A stretch of DNA of 64,000 nt, taken from the NCBI GenBank assembly GCA_029216955.1, contig JANAVB010006998.1, positions 3,690,451 through 3,754,450 on the forward strand, given 5' to 3'. The DNA comes from Iris pallida (lineage: Eukaryota > Streptophyta > Magnoliopsida > Asparagales > Iridaceae). Of the stretch, positions 21,550 to 31,899 are shown piece after piece. Both the position numbers and the translations under genes were made by a program. Below the pieces are notes generated by a model. The model was given only the letters and a program-made list of their open reading frames with translations, did no database searches and was not told where the DNA came from. Numbering within the stretch: the stretch's first letter is position 1; every line of letters begins with the position of its first letter.

Positions 21550-23080
21550 TGTAGTGCCCATTCCTAACATCGTACCCGTTTTGCGTCGCGACGCGAGGAG
21601 CGCGGTTTAGAAACATTGTCACTATCGATTGGACAGGACTGGTTGAATTAGATCATTTTCTCGCTATGGAATGGCTTCTTCGAAATCAAGTCACAAATTC
21701 AGCGGTTTGTGTCTCGATGATGGACTCTGCGGCTGAGTCGGAAGAGACCTCCCATTGCTCTGCTTTTTCATGTCGTACTTGCTTTTTTAGCTTTGGCTTT
21801 GGTTTTTTGAATCCGTTTTTGTGAATATTTTCGATGGATTTCATTTTTTGCTTTCTTCGAACTTCCTATTTCATATCGAACTCGAATAGAAGGGTAGAGT
21901 GCTAATGTGTTGCTTGTGCAATTTCAGGTGATCTTGCAGGCACTGTCTAGCGCAACAAGACCTTCTTCCCTCTCACCTCAAACAATCAAGGTAAGTGGCT
22001 GGACCCTCCTTTTTGGCCCTCTTGATCTCTAATCAATCGATAGAATTCTAGTTGGTTATGCAAAGAACATGAATGCTTAAATTTCAATGAACTGTTGCAC
22101 GACTTCTCACGTACGCTTGCTATAGAACTGTTATGCCATGAAAATGCTACATGCTTTCTTATGTACATCTGTTATAGAACTGTCATATCATAAACTGCTA
22201 TATGCATAATATGTTATGCCTGTTATAGAACTGAGATAAGCAAAGTTTGAATCATTGAATAATTGTCGCCACAATATGGCAAAACCACGATGAAAATAGT
22301 TATGTTGCTCACGAACTAAAGATCATGCTTAAATAACTAGTCTAACCTAGCACGGCCATGGACAACTTGTACACAAGGAACGGCTTCCTCGAACGATATC
22401 CTGGGACACAAGATCGATTCGGCATAGGAGGAAGCAAAATATAGTTGTGCTAGATAGAAGCAAAATTATGGTTATTCGACGAACTTTCAGCGGAGCTCGC
22501 TATTCATGCTGAAAGGGGCGTTGTCTAAACCTAGCTATAGTCCAAGATGGCTTGGATGCCAGTGAACTTCATATATACAAATTGCACACACTATGCTAGC
22601 AAATGATAACAAATGACAGGGAAGAACATAGTAAGCCTCATATTGCATAGCACACTATGCCTTGGGTAAGTTCAAGTATAACTTACCTCGTTCGTACGCT
22701 AAAGGCCTGTTTCAATGAAGAATCTGCATTTCAGTCCAAAGAAAGATGGCTCGACTCCACACTATAGCAGGTGTTTGAAGCATTTTGTTTATATAAAAGG
22801 GGATGTAATATTGAAATGACTATCTCATTAGTGTTCATTTTGTAATCGAGTTAAGTTGTAAGCTCGTGCGGCAATCACTACAATGGAGTCTTGTAAATGA
22901 TGTCTATTATCAATGAAATAAAAGTTCTTTCTGATTCAAATGTGTTGTTCAATTTCTCTGCATACTCTATTAGATGTGTTTCGGATAACCTTATGATTAT
23001 GCCTTGTGCGACACAACTTAGGTTAGCACGGTATCACGCCTGGGGGACGACTATCGATTCTTCAAAATCGGGGCGTGACA
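21550..23080 (+). repeat. 5' LTR of the chromovirus
   Basis: It starts TGTAGTGCCC and ends GGGGCGTGACA (1531 bp). Its last ~790 bp match the 3' LTR. The early part has GTTATAGAACTGT-type words repeated at about 22120, 22170 and 22225. Relative to the 3' LTR it lacks ~220 bp around 22690. Confidence 0.88.
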
Positions 23081-23083
23081 TAA

Positions 23084-23096
23084 TGGTATCAGAGCA
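23084..23096 (+). other. Primer-binding site, initiator tRNA-Met
   Basis: TGGTATCAGAGCA starts three bases after the LTR. It is the standard plant site complementary to the 3' end of initiator tRNA-Met. Confidence 0.92.
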
Positions 23097-23246
23097 TAGC
23101 TTTATGTCCTTGGCCTTCCGTCCTAAGTCTCGAACCCTTGACCTCGTGTCGATGAGATGAGTTGTTCCATATAATGAGCCCATAATATTTTTTGAGACTA
23201 ATATGAGTTGTCTTCTATTTTTCAGAAGTTGGAGAAGTCGCGATCG

Positions 23247-23687
23247 AGAACGAGGTAAATGTTTCAAGTGGCTCGAGTAGTTCGAGGGCCGAACCTTTTG
23301 CCAACGCTATGTGAAGGATGTTGCACATAATGGAGGTGCAGCAAAAAACAGAACAAAAACCATCATCGACAATCGGAGGCGCGACGGGCCCAATTCGAAG
23401 CCAGGTTCAAAGCACAATTCAAGCTACAGCAGAAGCAGCTTGATACAGTTGTGGCCAATAGAAACTCTGCCACGATGCATGTTGTCGTCGAACCTACAGC
23501 CCGACCTATTGAAGTCGATCCGAAGGAGCTCGTGCCCCAAACTGTTGTACCAAAAAGCTACAACTTTGAGGTGTCTGAATTCAAGAAAGCATGTTGCACA
23601 TCCTTCAGCGGTACCGAAGGCCATTCTTTGGCGATCGACTGGGTGGAAGAGCTGGAGGACCACTTTGAGCTCCTCGGCATTGAAGAA
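23247..23687 (+). pseudogene. Chromovirus gag, first part
   Basis: Translation gives a Gln/Lys-rich helix (AQFKLQQKQLDTVVANRN, about 23410-23463). It then gives FKKACCTSFSGTEGHSLAID and WVEELEDHFELLGIEE, the start of the retrotransposon gag (capsid) domain, which normally packages element RNA. It is cut at 23687 by the solo LTR and resumes at 28254. Upstream frames are shifted. Confidence 0.85.
23683..23687. repeat. Target duplication AAGAA of the solo LTR
   Basis: AAGAA precedes TGTAACACCC and is repeated exactly at 28254-28258. Confidence 0.95.
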
Positions 23688-24629
23688 TGTAACACCCAAT
23701 TTTCTAAAATTAGGGTATTTTTGAAATTTTATTATTTTTTATTATTTATTAATGGTATTTTAGACATGATATGATTTTTGGTGATTTTTAGTTATTTAAA
23801 ACTATTTTCTAAGTCACGACTTATGTCTTTGTGACTTTACTAGTATAACCCTAGTGTAAACCCTGGAGATTTCATAACCTAGAGACTAACCATGATCATG
23901 TGAGCCTAGCCATAGGTTTAGAACATCAAATTAGGGCTTTTTAGCCTAAAGGGTATTTTGGTAATTTTTTAGGATTTATTTGGAATTATTTGTATTTATG
24001 TGTTTTTATTATTGTCTAATTATTGATTAGTGTCATGTTAGTCCCTAACCTAGTTTAGCCTAATCTAGGGGTTAGCAACTAACCTAGAAGACTAATGTTA
24101 GATATTAGCTTTATGTATAAATATCTAGTTAGATAAATATCTAGATATTTCACTTTTTAGATATTTTAGAACCTAAATATCTAACCCCTTAGTCAAAGAC
24201 TTAGGGGCTAAGTTTGCAAGGTGGTAGGACACTCTCCCCTACCCCCATGGCAGCCAAACACTACCCCCCTTCCTATATAACCCCATCACACTCATTCATG
24301 ATCATTTTACATGAATTAAAAACCTAGAAATTCCTATTCCCTCACAAAACCATAACTTGATCATTTTTGATCCAAATTGGGTCTAGTCTTTTGCATTGGA
24401 CTCCCCTATACTAGAGGATACTAGTTAGGGCTTGCTAGCAAGGATTTATGAGCTTTGGGCATCACCAAGTTGAAGGACACACACCCCCTCTTTATTAATT
24501 TTTCCTTGGAATTGCACAAATAGGTAAATGCCCTCAAACCTAGTTAATATTCTATTTTTTCTTCATAAATGCATGCATATAGGACTACCATAACTGTGGG
24601 TCAAGTTTGGTGAAAATTAGAGTTGGTTT

Positions 24630-25480
24630 GGTGTCCGTATCGGACACGTATCGTAGGCTATAAACCCTTGTTTGATGAAATGCCACAAAGGATTGGTTTT
24701 TGTGTTTTTCCAAAACAAATTACATTTTTGTGTAGGCCTAGACTTGTAGGTTACAACCCAAGTGGACTGAGCATGTTTTCGTGCTGTGTCCGTGTCCAAA
24801 ATGGACACGAACCCACTATACGAGCACACGCGTGCATGCCCTGCTACCACACCCTTCGTGCTCACTGCACAGAGCACGTGAACACGCCAAAATTGGTGGA
24901 CATGAGGGGGCAATGTCTGCGAACATGCCTCCAAAATCTCACAGCTTCTCGTGTCGTGTCGAGTGAGAAATCTCACTCGCACTGGACACGCACTGCTGTG
25001 CACGCGCATATTTCAGTCGAAAATTCGACTTAGACACGGCCTTCGTGTCGCGTGGACACGAGTCGAGGACACCTCGTGGTGACACGAGCGTGTAGCCCTT
25101 CAAGTGGCGAACACGAGGACACGACCACGAGATGTGTCGTGTCCTGTGTCACGAGCACGAGACGTGCAACCGCGTGCACGACGTGGTCTGAACGTGTGTA
25201 TCAGTCGTGTTTTTCACGACTGATACGGGTTTCGTATCGTGTCCAGGAGTGTCGTGGACGCGTGTCAGTATGTGGATCGTGTAGCCCTATGTGTGGGCTA
25301 CACGTGTGCATGACCACGAGACGTGTCGTGTCTCGTGGTGTGTCTACGAGCGTGAGGAACGCGGGCACGACGCTGTGTACGCGTGTGCGTATCAGGATTT
25401 ACCCGATTGGGTTTTTGAGTGATTGGACACATTATTTCGTGTCGTGGTATCGTGTCAGGCCCCCTAGACACTAGAGGACA
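24630..25480. repeat. ACACG / CACGAG-rich zone in the solo LTR
   Basis: The zone is dense in short CG words: GGACACG, ACACGAG, CGTGTCGTGTC, ACGAGACGTG. They are irregularly spaced on both strands, with an inverted ATCAGTCGTG/CACGACTGAT pair near 25199-25225. It sits upstream of the W-box cluster. The sparser start of the same zone is visible at 1-60. Open frames across it are by-products. Confidence 0.7.
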
Positions 25481-25932
25481 CTTGGGGCATAACTTACCAA
25501 CCTTTAGGTTCGAGCCTTAGCTCGGTTTTGTGTGCGTATTTGGGTGTACCTGTTTTCGAATACACAGTGCTATTATTTCCAGATTTTGGGATTTTTCCCA
25601 GTTTTTCAAAACGAATTTCAAATCGATTTTTATTATGATTTATGCATGTATATGTGTATTTCAGTATATGTATAGATAGTATATGTGTATGTGAGTGTGT
25701 AGGTGAGATTTTAGGATGTATACATGTATATACATGTATATATACATGTATGTATATATGTAGGTTTGTGGGTGTTTTGTGTGTGTGTGTGGGGAGCCAA
25801 TTTTCTGTTCCAGGAAAACTGGAACACCCCTCCCCCCTTTCCTGTGTCATCTAAGTCCCTCTCTCTCACTGTTTTCTCCTTCACTCTCTCTCTAATTCTC
25901 TCTTTCACTCTCTCACATCTCTCTCTCTATTT

Positions 25933-25936
<4 letters not shown>

Positions 25937-26007
<71 letters not shown>

Positions 26008-26095
26008 ATATATATATATATATGTTATATTATATACAACTATATATATTGGTATATATATAGTTGAGGGTATACATTTATGGGCTTATATATAT

Positions 26096-26166
<71 letters not shown>

Positions 26167-26390
26167 ATGTATATATATGTATATATGTTAGCTATTTATA
26201 TATGTATATATATTATGTATATATGTGAGAATGATTGGTATTATATATATAGGGTATACATATATTGATATATATATGTAGTAGATAGACTTTTGTATAT
26301 CTATATATATAGATATGTATATATATAAATGACCTTCTAGATATATGTTTATATAGAAACCTATGACACATAGCCTATAGGCCTAAGTAG

Positions 26391-26430
<40 letters not shown>
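25937..26430. repeat. (AT)n microsatellites in the solo LTR
   Basis: Three main (AT)n runs lie at about 25937-26001, 26088-26161 and 26395-26428. They are separated by TA-rich degenerate sequence that looks like decayed repeat. Confidence 0.95.
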
Positions 26431-26435
<5 letters not shown>

Positions 26436-26568
26436 AGTCATATATATATATTGTATAAGGTAGATACCTATATGGTATTAGCCTATGGAACCTAGTTACT
26501 AGCCTATGGCCTATGGCCAATGAGTTAGGATAGACCATTAGGCCTACTAGACCTAGGGTGACCAAAAT

Positions 26569-26969
26569 GTTGACCATGGTTGACTAAAGTCAACTATTGG
26601 TCAAACCATGACCAAATTGACCTAAAAATGACTAGTTTAACTAGTCTGACCATGTTTGACCCAATTACCTTATTGACTAGTCTTTGTTTGACCTAATTAC
26701 CTTACTGACTAGTCTTTGTTTGACCAATACCTTAGTTGGTCTAAGTTTGACCTAGACTTGACCCAGATTGATCATGTTGACTAGTATTTGACTAATTTGA
26801 TTAGAATGTTGACCAAGAGTTGACTTTAACCTAGATTTGACTAACCTTGACTTGTTTGATCTTGTTTGACTCTAATTGACCTAGTATGACTTCCTGTGAC
26901 CTAGTATGACTTCCTGTGACCTAGTTTGACTGTTGAGTTGACCAAGAGTTGACTTTTGACCAGATTGAC
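26569..26969 (+). promoter_or_regulatory. Cluster of ~24 W-boxes (TTGACC/TTGACT)
   Basis: I count 22 TTGAC[C/T] on the plus strand and two on the minus strand in ~400 bp. Chance would give less than one. TTGACY is the core site of WRKY transcription factors. Some copies sit in small repeats (GACTAGTCTTTGTTTGACC twice, TATGACTTCCTGTGACCTAG twice), which suggests local duplication. The cluster lies inside an LTR, where it could act as an enhancer. Confidence 0.8.
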
Positions 26970-28253
26970 CTAGAATCATGTAGTATGCATTATATACTTT
27001 ATTTTTACCATTGTGGATACATTATGACTTGAATTGCTCTGATTAGGAGCCAGACACCTCTCCTCAGGCAGTATATCCACTTCAGATATTCAGTTATCAG
27101 GCGAGTACATTCTCTGACCGTTTCATATTTGCCAGGATTTATATTCTTGCTCTAGATTACTTTACTTGATGCTGACACGATTGTTATCACGGATTGGTAC
27201 TATATGGATCTTTTCATGAGATGTTATCCCCATCGGGAGCATCAGATACTTTTGTCACGTGTGTTTCACTTACATCATGTATCTCATGCTTCTATTATCA
27301 TGTATCTTCATGTATCAGCTAGTGACTCATGTACTCTCATGATCACCGAGCCTTCATGAATCTTCATGAATCACTCACGTATCACCCAATTATGGGCTTA
27401 TCACGAATCTTAATGTAACATGAATGGATCCTTGTGTATTGATTGGGGAAACGGGGGAGTACAAGTGGACATGTGAATAATTCCAAAGTAGTATAATTAT
27501 GTGCAAACTCAGTAGTGTAATCATGTATAAATTCTAGCCATTCACATGCCTATCTTGTACTCTACATCACTAGCCACTTACAGTTCTCTATATACAGTAG
27601 ATATTTCCTTTACAGCTATCTCTTTTACTACATGTATCTTCCTTCAGCAGTTCCTGTATTTTACTCTATTGCATGCTTTATATTTCCTATCATACTATGC
27701 ACTGCATGAGATGTATTGTGCTTGTTTCTGTCCTGACTGGACCTGTTGAAAATATTACAAAGGATGAGGATGAGGCCCTGGTGTCTACCTATTATGGAGC
27801 AGGACTAGATGATACTTATGTTGTGGACCCTCAGCAGGATCCACCTGCAGCCGAGGATGTTGCCCCAGTAGTCTAGGCTAGCTTAGCTAGACAGTCTTTT
27901 TCATATTATCTTTTTGTCTTACATTCTGAGTTGTATTTTGAGATATATAGACTCTTAGACTTATTGTATTATGAGTTAACATTCTGGATGTTATGTATCC
28001 TAGACACTTAGACTTCTTTTATCTATTCTACTGTTCTCTTTGAGTTACTGTCTATCTATCTATCTTTCATTCTTCTACCTAGATGTGATTGAGATTGTAT
28101 TCTGTTTGTCACCTCCATTCGGAGAGTATAAACTGTACAGGTACTTTTATATTGTTAGATGATTGACCTAGGACAGCGTTCTACCGCCGACACTGCGGCG
28201 TATGCTGGACGTACCCACTTCTCGTGCCCCTATACAGGGTACGGGTCGTGACA

Positions 28254-28900
28254 AAGAATCCAAGCAAGTAACATGCGCACAACTTCAACTACGGCTGAAC
28301 GCGCACGACTAGTGGGTCGTGCTCAAGCGAACGGTCTAACGTGATAACAACTCTTCGTCGATCTCTTGGGCCACGTTCTGCAAAGCCTTCGAAGTCGAGT
28401 ATCTTTCCTCAGCTGTTCGTCAGGAGATGGAGAATGAATTCATACAGTTGACGCAAGGGAGTATGACAGTGCAACAGTATGCGTCAGAGTTTAATAAATT
28501 GTTCAAATTTGCTAGTGCGTTTATGCGTACAGAGGAGATTCATGTTCGAAGATTCAAAGTGGATCTGTGGCCCTCTATCTATGCCTATGTGTCGGTGCCG
28601 GAATACAAGACCATGGGCGAGTCTTTGAATCACGCTCTTCGCCTTGAGCACCAATATCCTCCAACCTCTGCCGGAGTTGTGTAATACTCCAATCACAAAC
28701 ACCCTAGCTATGCTAGAGGCAAAAATACTCCAAAGCGTTCAAACAATGGTGGCTATCAGGGGCAGAACCAAAGATCTCGTCATGCAACTATACTGGACAC
28801 CATGCCAGCAAATGTCATATCGTGAACATAGATTGCTACTTTTATAGGAAAAAGGGGCACATCTCTTGAGTTTTTTTTGCCCAAAAGTGAAATTAAGACG
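28254..28900 (+). pseudogene. Chromovirus gag, second part
   Basis: It resumes after the solo LTR. 28427-28684 reads MENEFIQLTQGSMTVQQYAS, EFNKLFKFA and LRLEHQYP, the second half of the retrotransposon gag domain. A decayed zinc knuckle (CYFYRKKGHIS, with one Cys lost) lies near 28830-28865. There are frame changes between the segments. Confidence 0.85.
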
Positions 28901-30309
28901 CCCTGCAGTAACCAAATCATCAGAATCAAGGTCCGGCACCTCTAGCTTCCCAGTCGGCATAGCAAAATGGCCAATACTGTTGCCCCAATTCCTAAGGATG
29001 CGTCTAAGCCATGACTCGATATGAGGAATTCGTCTAAGATACAATCATGATAGGTATACTACTCTACAATAATAAGCCCGCTCGAGTACTATTTGATTCA
29101 GATGCCACACATAACTTCATATCGGCAGATTTTGCCACTAAACACAAATTTTTTATGTCACCGACCATAATCTTAGTGTTAACATACCGTCGGACACGTC
29201 GCTACTTGCACATTTAGCCTGCAGCGATGGAATCATCTGTATCGGAGGTAAACAGGTGTATCTTGACGCGATAGTTCTAGATATTAAGGACTACGACGTC
29301 ATACTGGGAATGGATTGGCTCAGCGCTTACAATTCTACCATCGACTGTACAGCAAAGAAAGTCACCTTCCGCATACTTGGAGTGATCGAATTATGTTACT
29401 CGTGTGGTAAAGCGTCGACGACATGATTTCGGCAATTTTTGCTCGAAAAATGCTACATTTCGGCTGGAATGATACTTGGCGTCCGTCCGAGACACGAGAC
29501 GGGATGGTACAAATGCGGGGAAAACTAACGTTGTGGCAGAATTCTTCGATGTGTTTCCGGACGAGTTACATGGTATACCATCCGATCGAGAAATCGAATT
29601 TACCATCAATACCTTTTCCAACACTCGACCAATTTCCAAGGCTCTGTATATAATATCCCCCGTAGAGCTGAAGGAACTCAAGATTCAGTTGCAAGAATTG
29701 CTCGACAAGAAATTTATCTGGCCACCATGGGGAGCAAATGTATTATTCGTAAAGAAGAAAGATGGGTCGATGCATCTGTGTGTTGACTACCGAGAGCTGA
29801 ACAAAATCACCATCTGAAATAAATATCACTGTCCTGCATAGACGACTTGTTCGATCAACTACAGGGTGCCTCGGTGTTTTCTAAGATTGATCTTCGCTCG
29901 GGTTATCACCAACTCAAGATCAAGCCAGACAACGTGTCAAAGTCAGCCTTCCGTACTCAATACGACCATTATGAGTTCTTGGGAATACCGTTCAGCATAA
30001 CAAATGCCCCCGCTACCTTCATCGATTTAATGAATCGGGTGTTTGACCCTTCCTCGACAAGTTCGTAGTAGTTTTCATCGACGACATTCTCGTCTACACG
30101 AAGGACAAGACGCAATACGCATATCATCTGTGGACTGTACTTCAGACTCTTCAAAATAATCAATTGTATAACAAATAGAGCAAGTACAAGTTCTGGCTGA
30201 GCAACGTCGCATTCCTTGGGCACATCATTTCCGTTGAAGGTATTGCAGTCGATCCGAGAAAAGTTTAAGCGATTGTTGATTGGAAGTGGCCTGCGTCAGC
30301 TAGTGAGAT
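28901..30309 (+). pseudogene. Chromovirus protease and reverse transcriptase, first part
   Basis: The protease is visible as VLFDSDATHNFI (about 29085-29120; DSGA became DSDA) and YDVILGMDWLSAYN (29295-29335). RT motifs are [83 protein letters not shown] (catalytic FIDD) and AFLGHIISVEGI. Stops and two frameshifts interrupt it. The frame is cut at 30309 by the Ogre and continues at 46172. Confidence 0.9.
30305..30309. repeat. Target duplication GAGAT of the Ogre element
   Basis: Exact copy at 46167-46171. Confidence 0.95.
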
Positions 30310-31066
30310 TGTAGAAGCATGAAAAATACAAGACTATGTACCCCACATGAAGAAGACAAAAGAAGCTATGCGCCCACATAGTCAAAGAGGGGGCTATGCG
30401 CCCATAGGATCAATGAGGAGCTATGCGTCCACATGATCAAAGAAGGTCTATGTGCCCACATTATTTTTGTGCAGATCAAATATGCACCCAAGTGTGGGCG
30501 CATAAAATCACCCCCGCTCTATGCACCCAAGACAGCAGATCCCTACGACTCAGTCAAACTCCACGATCAGTCGTGCATCGAAGCATACGGCCACATCAGT
30601 CTCCACGACTCCGCACCAACCCCACGATCTACCCATGATCATCCAATATCCATGCGCCTACACCTTATGCGCCCAAAGGAGTGTAATGCGCCTACAGTGA
30701 AATCAGTATATTTTCCACCTGTGGGTGCATAACAGTCATTTATAGTGCCAAAATGACTATAAATAGAGGGCGTCCCCCTCTACAAAGACGGACATAACAG
30801 AGAGCATTTTAAGAGCCAAATTGCTGCCATTCTTGCCAGTGAGCCGAGAGTTAGCAATTTTTTTAGATTTTCTTCCACTTTTGTAATCAGAGTGTCAACG
30901 GAGTAAAGGAGTAACTACCGCTCGATCTCCATCGTCCCATTCCCCAGAATTATTTTTTTGTACTCGGGGATCCTCAACGCAGGATCTCTCAGGTGTACTC
31001 GATTTGTGGTGCCTTGCGCCAATAAGAAAAGACAGAGTTTTTTCTTATTTTTTGTGTGTGTCCACA
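30310..31066 (+). repeat. 5' LTR of Ogre element 1
   Basis: 757 bp. Between 30366 and 30731 there are 11 copies or near-copies of TATGCGCCCA on both strands. Then follow a TATA box (TATAAATAG, 30758-30766) and a transcribed leader ending TGTGTGTCCACA. The 3' LTR is 802 bp with the same plan (TATA at 45863-45871). Confidence 0.95.
30758..30766 (+). promoter_or_regulatory. TATA box in the Ogre 1 LTR
   Basis: TATAAATAGAGGGCGTCC directly follows the motif-rich part. It is conserved in the 3' LTR, and the second Ogre has TATAAATAG in the same relative place. Confidence 0.8.
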
Positions 31067-31069
31067 AAA

Positions 31070-31666
31070 ATGGCGACTCTGCTGGGGACTACCTTTTTCT
31101 CTGACGAGAAGGTGGTGATGTAATCCGATATCGATAAAGTGGGAAGCGTTCAGAAGATGTTGATTGTGAAGTTCGATCAGCAGGCGTTCAAAGAGATGCC
31201 CTCGAGGGACGGCTCTACTCCTTCAAAATTAGTGAAACCAAATAAGTCTCACAAGACTTGGCTTCCGAAGGCTTGTAGTGCATATCCCGCCAGTGTCATA
31301 GAAGATATGCAACCGAAGAACTCTGTCACGTGGGCGCATAGGCCTTCCACATCGACGCATGGAGCTCCTCTGTGGGCGCATAGCTATGCCACGGAGGCTC
31401 ATGACACGAAGAAGACGCATACCGCTCCGGGCTCTACTAGCCCAGCGACTTCCCTCTTGTGCAACCAACAACAGAGTGTTCAACACTCGAAACTTGGCAA
31501 AGAAAAATATTACGATGCCAAGAATCGAAGAGTTCGACGCTCTGGACAAACTCAGCGAGGCTCACAAATGAAGAAGGCAAAACTGGAAGAAAACAGCGCT
31601 GCTTTTCTAAGCATGCGCCTAGAGTCATGCGCCCAAGGCAGTATGTGGGCGCATAACTCTAACTAG
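31070..31666 (+). pseudogene. Ogre 1 ORF1 (function unknown)
   Basis: From the ATG in the primer site the frame reads MATLLGTTFFSDEKVVM, a stop (TAA, 31121-31123), then continues with MLIVKFDQQAFKEMPSRDGS to 31666. The second Ogre has the same protein (MATLLGMTFSSDEEAIAQYD and LVVHFDQTAYEEM), with Gln where this copy has the stop. ORF1 is a hallmark of Ogre elements and has no established function. Here the repeated DNA word makes the protein carry Trp-Ala-His (VTWAHRP, LWAHSYA, MWAHNSN). Beyond 31666 the frame is shifted and continues degraded to ~32200, where it runs into the gag leader. Confidence 0.8.
31071..31088 (+). other. Primer-binding site, tRNA-Arg type
   Basis: TGGCGACTCTGCTGGGGA starts four bases after the LTR. 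It pairs with the 3' end of plant tRNA-Arg, as known for Ogre elements, with one G-U position. The T of this site is the second base of an ATG (31070-31072) that opens ORF1, so the primer site encodes the first residues MATLLG. Confidence 0.85.
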
Positions 31667-31899
31667 AGGACTTCTGTATTTGATAGGCTATGCGTCCAGG
31701 GCCATGCACCCAAGGCTATGCGCCCAGGCTCTGATGACCCATTCTATGCTCCCACATCCAGGAGAGCCAGGCACGCTACCAGGACTTCAAGAAAGCATGA
31801 GCCCAAGGGCATGCTTCAGGGTCTATGCGCCCACAGCAAAAAGACAGACCCCACCGCGTATAGCACTGGCTGGCTTTAAGATCATTACGGAACATAGGT

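Larger units (their letters stand above)
23688..28253 (+). mobile_element. 4566-bp solo LTR, Del/Tekay-like
   Basis: It begins TGTAACACCC and ends GGGTCGTGACA, with AAGAA on both sides. No gag-pol coding, primer-binding site or second LTR lies inside, so it is a solo LTR left by recombination between the LTRs of a full element. Terminal sequences and length are typical of Del/Tekay chromoviruses. It is the parent family of 1-1124 and is probably related to 56080-56870. Inside, in order: a start homologous to 1-1124; an ACACG-rich zone; (AT)n repeats; a W-box cluster; a 3' transcribed part. Confidence 0.92.

Noticed and set aside
22286..23080. Chromovirus 5' LTR starting at 22286, where LTR similarity begins
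   Set aside because: TGTAGTGCCC at 21550 with TGTAT before it matches TGTAT after the 3' LTR and restores the copia frame; the 3' LTR is simply truncated.
24617..25474. Frames of 130-140 codons around the ACACG-rich zone
   Set aside because: They lie within an LTR, overlap on both strands and encode no known motif.
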